Shown: positions 1 through 7,249, numbered from the stretch's first letter. The stretch: 12,498 bases of DNA from a bacterium (GCA_004298725.1 SCQA01000083.1:1-12498), one strand, 5' to 3'. Notes: generated by a model from the sequence alone, not told the origin. Translations and numbers: made by a program.

Positions 1-528
1 TTTTATTACAATGCCTGTCTTGGCGTCAATCGTCAAAAAAAGCCTTTTCAAGCCCTGCTGAGACGCTATTGGCGTAAGCTCAACAATCTTAACCGCGCTA
101 TTACCATTTTCAAGCCTCGGTGTAAAATCTTTCTTTATGTTGCCCACGCCTGATAAAAAGTCAGTTGACATACCGGAGGCGGACGCGTCAACCGGCCTTT
201 CAACAACCTGATTAATGTCGCCCTGATAAAACCAGACAACAGCCCCGTTGCTTACAAGCTCGTCTTTCGCGCCTTCGCTGTAAATCCACTTCATCTTTCC
301 GGGTTTTTTTAAATAAACCTTGCCGCCGCTCGCCTGAGGCTTTGCAAAACCCTTTGAAAAAACCTCCTGAGTAAAATCAGCGGCTACGGACGTTATGCCC
401 TCGTATTTTTGCTGTAACTTTTCAACGATATCGCCCGCGGTTTCAGCGCACAGCGTCGCAGACGGCGCCAACAACATAACCGCCGCTAAAAAGGCCGCAC
501 AACATAAAGCCGACTTCCTCTTAATCAT
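1..528 (-). CDS. lolA: Outer-membrane lipoprotein carrier protein LolA (3' end beyond the window)
   Basis: This is the periplasmic chaperone that takes lipoproteins released by the LolCDE ABC transporter and carries them to the outer membrane. I translated it directly; 176 codons are visible and the C-terminus lies beyond base 1. Residues 1-28 form a Sec signal peptide (K/R-rich start, hydrophobic core, likely cleavage after TLCA). The mature part shows LolA hallmarks: DFTQEVFSKG near residue 51, then a Gly-rich strand leading to LKKPGKMKWIYSEG at 73-85, and FLSGVGNIKKDF at 124-135. Family members are usually about 200 residues, so only a short tail is missing. The start ATG (528-526) lies 5 nt after the ftsK stop; the SD-like bases (AAGGGG) sit inside the last ftsK codons, so translation is probably coupled. 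The ftsK-lolA order is also found in E. coli. No LolB is visible here. Confidence 0.93.
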   Translation of the reverse strand, partial: MIKRKSALCCAAFLAAVMLLAPSATLCAETAGDIVEKLQQKYEGITSVAADFTQEVFSKGFAKPQASGGKVYLKKPGKMKWIYSEGAKDELVSNGAVVWFYQGDINQVVERPVDASASGMSTDFLSGVGNIKKDFTPRLENGNSAVKIVELTPIASQQGLKRLFLTIDAKTGIVIK

Positions 529-533
529 TCCCG

Positions 534-2684
534 TTATGAACCCCTTTTCATAAGCACTTCTCTCGGCCTGCTCCCCTGAGCCGGACCGACGATGCCTTCT
601 TTTTCCATCTTTTCTATAATGCGCGCGGCGGTGTTGTAACCTATTCTGAACCTGCGCTGAATATATGACGTGGAAATCATTTCAAGCTGAGAGGCCATTG
701 CCACGGCCTCGTCATAACGCTTTAAAAACTCTTCGCCGAGGTCTTCGTCGTCGCCTTCCATCTTTTCGCCTTCTTCAACGATTACGTTTTCGTAAGCCGG
801 GCTTCCCTGCTTTTTCCAGAACTCGGTTACTTTCTTTATTTCAACCTCTGAAACAAAGGCGCCGTGTATCCTCTGAAGCTTTGACGTGCCGGGCGGCAAA
901 AAGAGCATATCGCCTTCGCCAAGAAGTGTTTCTGCGCCGCCGGTGTCAAGTATAGTGCGCGAGTCTGTCTTTGACGGAAGCTGAAACGCTATCCTTGCCG
1001 GAAAGTTAGTCTTTATAAGCCCTGTTACAACGTCAACCGACGGCCTTTGCGTTGCCACAAGAAGGTGTATGCCGGAGGCTCTTGCCATCTGTGAAAGACG
1101 CACAAGGCACTCCTCCACGTCTTTACCTGAGGTCATCATCAAATCGGCAAGCTCGTCTATTATGACAACTATATACGGAAGCCTTCTGTGGCCGTTTGAA
1201 ACCTCTTCACCCGCCTCATCAGCCGCTTCCAACTGGCGGTTATAGGTATCTATGTTTTTCGCGCCCTTCATTGCCATGAGCTTGTAGCGTTTGCCCATTT
1301 CAACGACAATGCCCTTTAACGCCCCAGCCGCTTTTTTAGGGTCGGTAATAACCGGCGTTATAAGGTGTGGTATGCCCTCATACGCGGAAAGCTCAAGCAT
1401 TTTCGGGTCTACCATCAAAAGCCTTACGTCCTCGGGCGTGGCCTTGTAAAGTATGCTGAGTATCATGGCGTTGACCGAGACGCTTTTACCGGTGCCAGTT
1501 GCTCCGGCCACAAGAAGATGCGGCATCTTTCCAAGGTCAGCCGTATACGGGTTGCCGGATATGTCTTTACCAAGCGCGAGAGTGAGCCTTGATTTACTCT
1601 TGGCAAAACCCGCGGATTCAAGCATCTCACGAAGTTTTATAGGCTCTTTGGACGCGTTCGGCACCTCTATGCCTACTACTGATTTGCCGGGTATCGGTGC
1701 TATTATCCTTATGGACATCGCCTTCAAAGCAAGCGCAAGGTCGTCGGAGAGAGCGGTAATTTTATTAACCTTTATGCCGGGCGCAGGCTCGAACTCGTAC
1801 ATGGTGACCACAGGGCCGGGCCTGACCTCCAGCACGCGGCCGTCTATGCCGAAATCTTTAAGCTTTTGCTCAAGTATCTTTGAATTCTCAAGAAGCGTCT
1901 TGCTGTCAACCGAATCCTTTTTAACCGTAGCCGGGTCTAAGAAAGAAAGCGGCGGCAGTTGAAAACTTCCTTTTGGCGCGGTTATTTCAAGTTTTCCGTT
2001 CTCTTCATCGCCTGAGTCTTTACCCCTGTTGTGTATCTTAGGCGTTATTATGGACGGGGGCTTTTGTTTATCCGCCGGAAGTTTTTCAAGCGCTATCGGC
2101 TCGTCAACCTTAGGTTCTGTGTGCGCTGAGCTGTCTTCATCATCAGCCTCAGCCTTTGAGATGCCCAGTACGCGCTTAAGCAGAGCGTAACCAGGCGGCA
2201 AAAACCACACGCCTGCCTGCACTAAAGATATGCCTGTTGCCGCTATTACGGCAATGAGCATAACCGCCGCGAACATTATGAACGCGCCGCTTGTGCCAAA
2301 GTACCGCGCGAATATTCCGGCAAGGAAATCGCCCACTGCGCCGCCGGCGACCATTGAGGCGGAAAGCCCGAAGAGCGCGGAAAGCGCAAGTATAAACACG
2401 GCGATACCCACGGGTACTGAAGCGCTTACCTTAAAGACTTTTCTGAGGAGTAGTTTCAGGGAAACGGCGAATAGCAGAATAGGAAATATATACGCGGTAT
2501 AGCCTATTACCCATATAAGCGCCGATGAGACGTACCCGCCCACAACGCCGCCCCAGTTGCCGCTGTTTGACGGAAATAAGCACAGCCCGGCATATAACGA
2601 AACGGCAAAGAGGATAATGCCGATTATCTCCTGTTTTTTGCCGCTACTTTCTTTGGCTTTACGGAGTTTTTGGGTATTGGCCAT
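534..2684 (-). CDS. ftsK: DNA translocase FtsK/SpoIIIE
   Basis: Septum-anchored, ATP-driven double-stranded DNA pump that clears chromosome ends and supports dimer resolution during division. The 716-residue protein is complete. Residues about 19-160 hold four hydrophobic membrane segments. A short charged linker (about 175-245) follows, much shorter than the E. coli linker and more like SpoIIIE-type proteins. The motor domain has Walker A GATGTGKS at 394-401, Walker B VVIIDE at 506-511, the sensor-like ATQRPSVDV stretch at 544-552, and GGAETLLGEGDML at 582-594. Residues about 655-716 form the winged-helix gamma domain (SYIQRRFRIGYNTAARII), which reads polar guide sequences and contacts XerD in model species. 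The start at 2684 has no convincing Shine-Dalgarno sequence, but the membrane segments begin shortly after it and no better start is seen. The dCTP deaminase gene lies upstream across a 240-bp repeat-bearing gap; lolA follows directly. Confidence 0.97.
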   Translation of the reverse strand: MANTQKLRKAKESSGKKQEIIGIILFAVSLYAGLCLFPSNSGNWGGVVGGYVSSALIWVIGYTAYIFPILLFAVSLKLLLRKVFKVSASVPVGIAVFILALSALFGLSASMVAGGAVGDFLAGIFARYFGTSGAFIMFAAVMLIAVIAATGISLVQAGVWFLPPGYALLKRVLGISKAEADDEDSSAHTEPKVDEPIALEKLPADKQKPPSIITPKIHNRGKDSGDEENGKLEITAPKGSFQLPPLSFLDPATVKKDSVDSKTLLENSKILEQKLKDFGIDGRVLEVRPGPVVTMYEFEPAPGIKVNKITALSDDLALALKAMSIRIIAPIPGKSVVGIEVPNASKEPIKLREMLESAGFAKSKSRLTLALGKDISGNPYTADLGKMPHLLVAGATGTGKSVSVNAMILSILYKATPEDVRLLMVDPKMLELSAYEGIPHLITPVITDPKKAAGALKGIVVEMGKRYKLMAMKGAKNIDTYNRQLEAADEAGEEVSNGHRRLPYIVVIIDELADLMMTSGKDVEECLVRLSQMARASGIHLLVATQRPSVDVVTGLIKTNFPARIAFQLPSKTDSRTILDTGGAETLLGEGDMLFLPPGTSKLQRIHGAFVSEVEIKKVTEFWKKQGSPAYENVIVEEGEKMEGDDEDLGEEFLKRYDEAVAMASQLEMISTSYIQRRFRIGYNTAARIIEKMEKEGIVGPAQGSRPREVLMKRGS

Positions 2685-2716
2685 TCTTTATGATTTGAAG
2701 GTGAACACATCTATTT

Positions 2717-2740
2717 GGCGGGCAGTGCCCGCCCTACAAC
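2717..2740. repeat. REP-like palindromic repeat, copy 1
   Basis: A 17-bp palindrome GGCGGGCAGTGCCCGCC (2717-2733: 8-bp arms around a single G) is followed by CTACAAC. The same bases plus tail recur identically at 2851-2874. It lies in the gap upstream of ftsK. There is no T-run next to it, so a simple intrinsic terminator is unlikely. Confidence 0.8.
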
Positions 2741-2758
2741 TGAAAACGCTAATAAAAC

Positions 2759-2779
2759 AGCGGGCAATGCCCACCCTAC
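2759..2779. repeat. REP-like palindromic repeat, degenerate copy 2
   Basis: The bases GCGGGCAATGCCCACCCTAC (2760-2779) match the other two copies except for two G-to-A type changes, one at the centre and one in the right arm. The second change breaks a base pair of the stem, leaving a 5-bp core (GGGCA/TGCCC). It has the same orientation as the other two copies, judged by the CCCTAC tail. Confidence 0.7.
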
Positions 2780-2850
2780 CGCTGACGGCATAAAGCCTCG
2801 GCTTGTTGCAAAAGGAAGCTTCAGCCAGAACCTAAATAGCGGGTGCGACC

Positions 2851-2874
2851 GGCGGGCAGTGCCCGCCCTACAAC
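2851..2874. repeat. REP-like palindromic repeat, copy 3
   Basis: This copy is identical to copy 1 across the 17-bp palindrome (2851-2867) and the CTACAAC tail. A further half-related GC-rich stretch (GCGGGTGCGACC) sits directly before it. It is about 50 bp past the stop codon of the dCTP deaminase gene, so it could shape the 3' end of that transcript, though no T-run follows on the minus strand. Confidence 0.8.
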
Positions 2875-2924
2875 TAACCCACATCCCGATGCCGACGGAT
2901 AACCGATAACCAACCCCTATCTTT

Positions 2925-4073
2925 CTAATAATTCTTGAACTGCTTGCTCAGCGTTATGCCCTGAAACTGATAAGACGAGCCTATCTTCGGGCCATAAACC
3001 TTCTTCGGCACTTCCAACATTTCTTCAAAAAAGAGTTTGCAGAAGGTCTGTCCGTCGGCTATCATGAAAGGCACGTCATGCGCCCTTACTTCAAGTACGG
3101 CCTTAGTGCCCTTGACCTCGCCCCCGGAGCCAAACCCGAAACCCGGGTCGAAAAACCCGGCGTAATGCGTTCTTAATTCGCCTGAACCCGCTTCATAAGG
3201 AACCATCTCCGCGGCGTAACCGGGCGGTATGCGTATCTTTTCTTTTGAGCAGAGTATATAAAAATCTTCCGGCTCAAGAATTAAACTGCCTTTGCCGCTG
3301 TATATGGTCTCCCAGAAGTCGTCAATATTATAGTGGTTCTTCTTGGTTAAATCAACCACGTGGCTGTTTCTCTTTGACTTATAGCCTATTATGCCGCCGC
3401 CGGCCTCTCCGCTTAAATCAACGCTCATGAAAAGCCCTGATGATATATTTACGGCCTTGTCGCTGACATGGGCGCCGCCGTCGTAGAGAATGCGCGTTTT
3501 TTTATGAAGCGCCTTCAACCCGGCGTCGTTTAACGTACACTCACCGGACATCAAACGAAGTTGCACAAGGGAAAGCCCCTGCTGAACCCTTATGGTGAAA
3601 GAACGCGGCATAACTTCAAGATAGAGCCTGCCGGTGTAGCCTTTGGCAACGTCGTCAAAGCGCGCGCACCTGTCCGTAAGGACTCTTGCGAATATATCGA
3701 GCCTGCCGGTTGTCGACTTGGGGTTTGCCCTGCCCTTGACGTTTGCAGGCAATTTAAGCTCTTCCATTAACGGAATGAGATAGACGTGGCCCTTTTCAAG
3801 TATGCCTCCGGCGGATATGTCTATTTCGTACATTACAAGACCTGCGTCGCTCTCGCCCCTTCCGTTTGAGAAAAGCTTATCCTCAACCGTGCCGTTCTCA
3901 GGCAAGAAACTCGACACAAGCCTGTAAGCCACAGGCCCAAGCCTTAGGTCAATGCTTGCCGGTTGTATCTGCTCATCGGCAATTGCCGCACCTTGTGAAG
4001 ATATAATTTTCTTGCTTATTGCTTTTTTCAGATGGCCTGAACTTAAAACTCCGGACGCCTTGACTTTACCCAT
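2925..4073 (-). CDS. dcd: dCTP deaminase, long tandem-domain form
   Basis: Predicted 2'-deoxycytidine 5'-triphosphate deaminase, converting dCTP to dUTP for thymidylate synthesis. The 382-residue product is about twice the length of E. coli Dcd and holds two dUTPase-like halves, as in the long DCD family. Half one (about 10-180) contains IQPASIDLRLG (36-46), then NPKSTTGRLDI (117-127), where Ser120 and Arg124 align by eye with E. coli Ser111 and Arg115, and GYTGRLYLEVMPRSF (145-159), where Glu153 matches catalytic Glu138. Half two (about 200-382) repeats the fold with HYAGFFDPGFGFG (303-315) and AVLEVRAHDVPF (325-336). The start ATG has a weak SD (ACGGA) 7 nt upstream. A strong promoter and a hairpin leader precede it, so it is probably transcribed separately from the TPR unit upstream. 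No terminator was found before ftsK. The exact product (dUTP, or dUMP by a bifunctional enzyme) cannot be read from sequence alone. Confidence 0.88.
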   Translation of the reverse strand: MGKVKASGVLSSGHLKKAISKKIISSQGAAIADEQIQPASIDLRLGPVAYRLVSSFLPENGTVEDKLFSNGRGESDAGLVMYEIDISAGGILEKGHVYLIPLMEELKLPANVKGRANPKSTTGRLDIFARVLTDRCARFDDVAKGYTGRLYLEVMPRSFTIRVQQGLSLVQLRLMSGECTLNDAGLKALHKKTRILYDGGAHVSDKAVNISSGLFMSVDLSGEAGGGIIGYKSKRNSHVVDLTKKNHYNIDDFWETIYSGKGSLILEPEDFYILCSKEKIRIPPGYAAEMVPYEAGSGELRTHYAGFFDPGFGFGSGGEVKGTKAVLEVRAHDVPFMIADGQTFCKLFFEEMLEVPKKVYGPKIGSSYQFQGITLSKQFKNY

Positions 4074-4104
4074 TCTAATATCCGTTAATTCGTTTTTTTA
4101 CAGC

Positions 4105-4138
4105 CAAGCGCTAAAGCGCGGCTCTTTAGCGTAGCTTG
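4105..4138 (-). promoter_or_regulatory. Hairpin in the dcd 5' leader
   Basis: On the minus strand GCTAAAG (4130-4124) and CTTTAGC (4116-4110) form a 7-bp stem around the loop AGCCGCG. An outer 5-bp stem, CAAGC (4138-4134) with GCTTG (4109-4105), is separated from it by a 3-nt bulge. The element lies between the predicted dcd transcription start (about 4156) and the start codon (4073). It is followed by a run of seven A, not T, so it is not an intrinsic terminator on this strand. A role in mRNA stability or translation control is possible; it matches no riboswitch I recognise. Confidence 0.55.
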
Positions 4139-4162
4139 CACGCCACGTTCGTTTGCAGAGCC

Positions 4163-4191
4163 ATTATAAACGGTTTCCAAGCTTATTTCAA
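4163..4191 (-). promoter_or_regulatory. Sigma-70-type promoter of dcd
   Basis: On the minus strand TTGAAA (4191-4186) and a perfect TATAAT (4168-4163) are separated by exactly 17 bp. Transcription would start near 4156, giving a leader of about 80 nt that includes the hairpin at 4105-4138. This is one of the best-matching promoters in the window and argues that dcd is not simply the last gene of the upstream TPR unit. Confidence 0.72.
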
Positions 4192-4265
4192 TCAGACGCA
4201 TGGATTTTCCACGCCCTTTTAATGGCGGATCAAAAACAAGCCATGCAAAAAAAAGTGCTTTCGGC

Positions 4266-4303
4266 GGCAATTCCCGTCATTTATAGCAATTCTTGCCATA
4301 AAT
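4266..4303 (-). repeat. Inverted outpost of the 19-bp tandem repeat (two units)
   Basis: Read on the minus strand, 4303-4285 is a perfect copy of the unit ATTTATGGCAAGAATTGCT found at 7250-7268. The next 19 bases (4284-4266) are a degenerate second unit matching 13 of 19 positions, ending GAATTGCC. The pair lies 15 bp past the stop of the small exported protein, in the opposite orientation to the four-unit array at 7250-7325. A run of eight T on the minus strand (4254-4247) follows 11 bases after it, so a weak terminator function for the TPR unit is possible but not convincing. Confidence 0.72.
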
Positions 4304-4318
4304 AACGGATAATTTTCA

Positions 4319-4723
4319 TTACTTCGCGCTTGGCGTCTTTTCTTCGGCACTGCCTTTAAGAAACTTCAAACCATCGTCTGCGTCGCGGGTTAGCTGGCTT
4401 GCCGGGTACTTCTTCTTGAAATTTTCAAACGCAACGATTGCCTCGGCGTTCTTCCCAGCTTCAACAAGGGTTACGGCTTTGGAAAACTCGTCGGCCTCGG
4501 CCTCCGGAACGCTTCCCTTTTTCCAGTAGAGGTCTTCTCCTGATTTTTCCTCGGCGCCTTTTACACCGGCAACGGACGTCTCCTTATGTTTTTTCGCCTT
4601 TGATGAAGAAGACAATTTGCCTGAAACTGACTTAAGCCACTGGTCAAGATTCTTTTCAGCGCACCACGCCATACCTGAGAGCATAAAAACCAATGCAACC
4701 GCGGACACGATTAGTCTTTTCAT
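4319..4723 (-). CDS. Small exported TPR-like protein of unknown function
   Basis: Not assigned to a named family. The 134-residue product begins with a Sec signal peptide (residues 1 to about 22). The Cys at 21 follows Trp and does not fit a lipobox, so a soluble periplasmic protein is more likely. The region 25-70 is Lys/Ser-rich and carries SVAGVKG (50-56), then DLYWKKG. Residues about 78-124 (FSKAVTLVEAGKNAEAIVAF, then FKKKYPASQLTRDADDGL) look like a single TPR-type helical repeat, as in CpoB/YbgF or BamD-like proteins. The tail is charged. A strong SD (AAGGAGG at 4736-4730, 6 nt before the ATG) lies in the 15-nt gap after the stop of the transglutaminase/TPR gene, so the two form an operon. 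The SVAG[I/V]KG motif is shared with that neighbour, which hints at joint function or common ancestry. Confidence 0.82.
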   Translation of the reverse strand: MKRLIVSAVALVFMLSGMAWCAEKNLDQWLKSVSGKLSSSSKAKKHKETSVAGVKGAEEKSGEDLYWKKGSVPEAEADEFSKAVTLVEAGKNAEAIVAFENFKKKYPASQLTRDADDGLKFLKGSAEEKTPSAK

Positions 4724-4729
4724 GGACTT

Positions 4730-4736
4730 CCTCCTT
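4730..4736 (-). promoter_or_regulatory. Strong Shine-Dalgarno site for the small exported protein
   Basis: AAGGAGG on the minus strand lies 6 nt before the ATG at 4723 and two bases past the upstream stop codon. It is the best SD in the window and supports both the chosen start and high, partly independent translation of the second gene of the unit. Confidence 0.8.
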
Positions 4737-4738
4737 TG

Positions 4739-7198
4739 TTATTTGCCAAGCCCCATGTAAATGTTTATGTGCCTGTCCTTAACCTTTGCGTCAAGCTTAA
4801 CGGCCTTTTCAAAGGCCTCCTTTGCCTCTGCCTTCGCGTTCTTTTTCAGGTACGCCCTGCTAAGATTTACAAACACCTCGGCATCGTCAGGAGCAAGTTC
4901 TAACGACTCGATATAACTCCCAAGCGCCTTTTCAATATCGCCTTTAAGGTAATAAATATTGCCCATGTTATTAAGAGTGTCGGCGTCTTTGCCGGTTTTT
5001 AAAATCTTTTTAGCGGAGTCAAGCGCCCTGTCGAGAAGGCCGAGCCTGCCGTAAAATATCATCAATTCCTTAAGCCCGTAAGCCCCCAGCTTTTCCATGC
5101 TTGATGAAAGGCCTTCGAGCCTCTGATTTTCAAGGGACGCCAGCTCCCCGGGAAACTTCTTCTCGATTTCGTTTTTTGACACCTTCGCGTCGAACGTAGT
5201 GCTTGGCATGGTCGGCGGGCTATTCATCTGCCACGCGTCTCTTAAATCAATAAACTTCAGCTTGCCGTTTTCAAAATGATACTCCTCCACGGCTTTTTTC
5301 CACGCCGCGCTAAAGGACGAACCTGACATCGTAGTCTCCACAGGCACCCAAAGAGCACCGTCTCTTACAACGTAACTTTCTTCCGGAAACCCGAAGAATA
5401 ATTTGTCGTCTTCAGTAATGCCGGAATCTAACATCATGTAAATATGCCCCGGCGCGTCTATAAGCATCGTCTTTATGCCAATTGACTCAAGAAGCGAGGC
5501 GTACAGACTTGTAAGGTCGTCGCAATCGCCGGACTTTCTTGCGAGCGTTTCACGCGGAAACTGTACAAAGTCAACTACATTTGCCAGATTCGACACCGCC
5601 TGATACGGGTTATTCGGGTCTTCGGAATAAGATATGCCCAGTATGCCCATGGCGTCGAAGACGGCCCTTGCGAAAGCCATGTTTTTAGGAAGCAGAGTCT
5701 CCCTGTACCCGCTTATCACCTTGCCCGCGAAATCGAGTATGACCGTGTCTTTGGGCGTTATGAACGACGCTATCTTGCCCTTATCGTCCCACGTAAGGGC
5801 GTGCCTGTCGTAAAAATACACCGGATGGTTTACGCTGACGGCCTCCGGCTTGCCGGCGTTTACGAATGACACCTTCATCTCTGACTGCAAAAACGTGTCT
5901 TCGTTTAAATCGAGTATCTTGTTATTGAATATCGCGTTAATATCTTTTTTTACTTCCGCTCCAGGAGCGATATCTTCAATATCGGTCTGCGTTGAAAAAT
6001 CCATGTAATCTTTGACAAAAAAAGCAAGCTTTACGGCCTGCAGTGGTTTTCCGGTGTTGTTTTTCAAAACCACCGTGCCAAGCGGACCTTTTGAGTAAAA
6101 CTTGTAACTGCTTGAAAATACCTTTTCAGAAGTTACGGCAACGTCAAGGGCCGGCATTCCACCCGGTCGCCACTGCACTTTCTTTGAAAGCTCGGCAACG
6201 GTAGCGCCAAGCTCTTTTAAAACGTCATCATAGGCTTTTTGCAAGGCAATCTCCGCGCCTTTAACTTCGTCCGGATGCACCACAGAGGAGCGCCTTTTAA
6301 GCTCGAAAAGCGGCGCGTCAGTTGAAGCGTTAAAGAATGAAAATATTATATCAGCCTCAATGTGCTTGAAACTGCCCTTTAGCGCAAGCGGCGACACCTT
6401 TGTGTTTTCCGTTATTTCAAGAATGATTCCGGCAAGGCGTTTTTTGTCGCCAAGGGAATAGAACTCGCCCCTTCCGAGGTCTTCAACCGGTACGCCGCCT
6501 TCTTTAAAGCCCTTTGCCACGGCGGCTCGTCCGGCGTCAACGCCCTTTCGCGTAACAAGCCCTACGGTTACCGTTTTTGCCCGCGCCGTAAGACCGAGGT
6601 CCTCGGCAAGCTTTTCGATATTGACAAAAGCCGCGGAAAACATCTTTTCGTTGTAACGGCAAATGGTTTCGCCGTAAAAAACGTACGCGTCGCTTAAAGG
6701 CAGAACTTTATTCTGAAAGACGGAAAACTGGTCAACGGTAGGCTCGGCCACAAGCGAGTAAAAAGCCTTCTTAAGAGCGGCCTTCTCAGCCCTTTTCGGG
6801 AATATGCCCAGCTCGGCGGATGCCTCGCCATCAAGCGTTTCAACAAAAAAAGCCGAATACCCGCCCTTAACAGTACCCTTTATTCCGGCGACACTGATCT
6901 CGGCTTTTTCCTCAACTATCCCTCTGATAAGCGCACTCAGCGCGTCGCCGCGGCCTTCAAGCAGTTTTATCGCCTTTGCCTTGTCTCCTGTCTTGAATAC
7001 GGCGTAAGCCGAAAGCGGACGAAGACGTTCATCGGAAAGCGCCGCTTGTTCAAGCGCGGTAACCTTGTTCCACTCGCCCCGTACTACAGCGGACATAACA
7101 ACCGTTTTGACGTCTGAATCAGGCGGCTCGGCAAATGAAAACGACGATGAAATTGATAAGATGAAAACAGCCATAGCCGCGAAGATATGCTTCTTCAT
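4739..7198 (-). CDS. Exported transglutaminase-like protein with C-terminal TPRs
   Basis: An 819-residue protein of unknown role, predicted periplasmic. Residues 1-23 form a signal peptide (cleavage near SFSFA). Residues 101-108 carry the ISVAGIKG motif also found in the downstream small protein. Residues about 205-340 look like an alpha/beta envelope domain ending in ALQKAYDDVLKELG. Residues about 370-490 read as beta-rich, Ig-like (VVLKNNTGKPLQAVKLAFFV). A transglutaminase/papain-like core follows: SGDCDDLTSLYASLL with Cys559, APGHIYMML with His585, and LWVPVETTM with Glu621 at the place of the usual Asp. At least three TPR-type helix pairs occupy 706-805 (for example NNMGNIYYLKGDIEKALGSY). 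The start has a fair SD (GGAAAG, 7 nt upstream) and a perfect -10 box. The gene is followed after 15 nt by the small exported gene. Such domains may cleave or cross-link envelope proteins or peptidoglycan-linked partners; the substrate is unknown. Confidence 0.85.
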   Translation of the reverse strand: MKKHIFAAMAVFILSISSSFSFAEPPDSDVKTVVMSAVVRGEWNKVTALEQAALSDERLRPLSAYAVFKTGDKAKAIKLLEGRGDALSALIRGIVEEKAEISVAGIKGTVKGGYSAFFVETLDGEASAELGIFPKRAEKAALKKAFYSLVAEPTVDQFSVFQNKVLPLSDAYVFYGETICRYNEKMFSAAFVNIEKLAEDLGLTARAKTVTVGLVTRKGVDAGRAAVAKGFKEGGVPVEDLGRGEFYSLGDKKRLAGIILEITENTKVSPLALKGSFKHIEADIIFSFFNASTDAPLFELKRRSSVVHPDEVKGAEIALQKAYDDVLKELGATVAELSKKVQWRPGGMPALDVAVTSEKVFSSSYKFYSKGPLGTVVLKNNTGKPLQAVKLAFFVKDYMDFSTQTDIEDIAPGAEVKKDINAIFNNKILDLNEDTFLQSEMKVSFVNAGKPEAVSVNHPVYFYDRHALTWDDKGKIASFITPKDTVILDFAGKVISGYRETLLPKNMAFARAVFDAMGILGISYSEDPNNPYQAVSNLANVVDFVQFPRETLARKSGDCDDLTSLYASLLESIGIKTMLIDAPGHIYMMLDSGITEDDKLFFGFPEESYVVRDGALWVPVETTMSGSSFSAAWKKAVEEYHFENGKLKFIDLRDAWQMNSPPTMPSTTFDAKVSKNEIEKKFPGELASLENQRLEGLSSSMEKLGAYGLKELMIFYGRLGLLDRALDSAKKILKTGKDADTLNNMGNIYYLKGDIEKALGSYIESLELAPDDAEVFVNLSRAYLKKNAKAEAKEAFEKAVKLDAKVKDRHINIYMGLGK

Positions 7199-7222
7199 AA
7201 AAGCACTTTCCGTGTTTGAGAT

Positions 7223-7228
7223 ATTATA
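7223..7228 (-). promoter_or_regulatory. -10 box of the transglutaminase/TPR unit, with no recognisable -35
   Basis: A perfect TATAAT on the minus strand (7228-7223) would place the transcript start near 7216, about 18 nt before the start codon. At the proper 17-bp distance (7246-7251) the hexamer is ATGGCG, unlike TTGACA. The tandem 19-bp repeat array starts exactly there. This arrangement resembles activator-dependent promoters in which repeated operator sites replace the -35 element. Confidence 0.55.
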
Positions 7229-7249
7229 GAATATTTTAATTACCCCGCC

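Noticed and set aside
1453..1962. A 169-codon plus-strand reading frame inside ftsK
   Set aside because: It is the antisense shadow of the highly conserved FtsK motor domain; the same applies to the other plus-strand frames within the minus-strand genes.
2715..2909. Short plus-strand reading frame across the dcd-ftsK gap
   Set aside because: It is made largely of the palindromic repeats and has no SD or recognisable product.
4085..4270. A 61-codon minus-strand reading frame upstream of dcd
   Set aside because: It overlaps the strong dcd promoter and the leader hairpin, has no SD, and its product resembles no family I know. It is most likely non-coding.
4247..4303. Intrinsic terminator of the transglutaminase/TPR unit
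   Set aside because: There is a run of eight T on the minus strand, but the only stem (GGCAA/TTGCC) is 5 bp with a 22-nt loop and lies 11 bases away. Too weak to annotate as a terminator.
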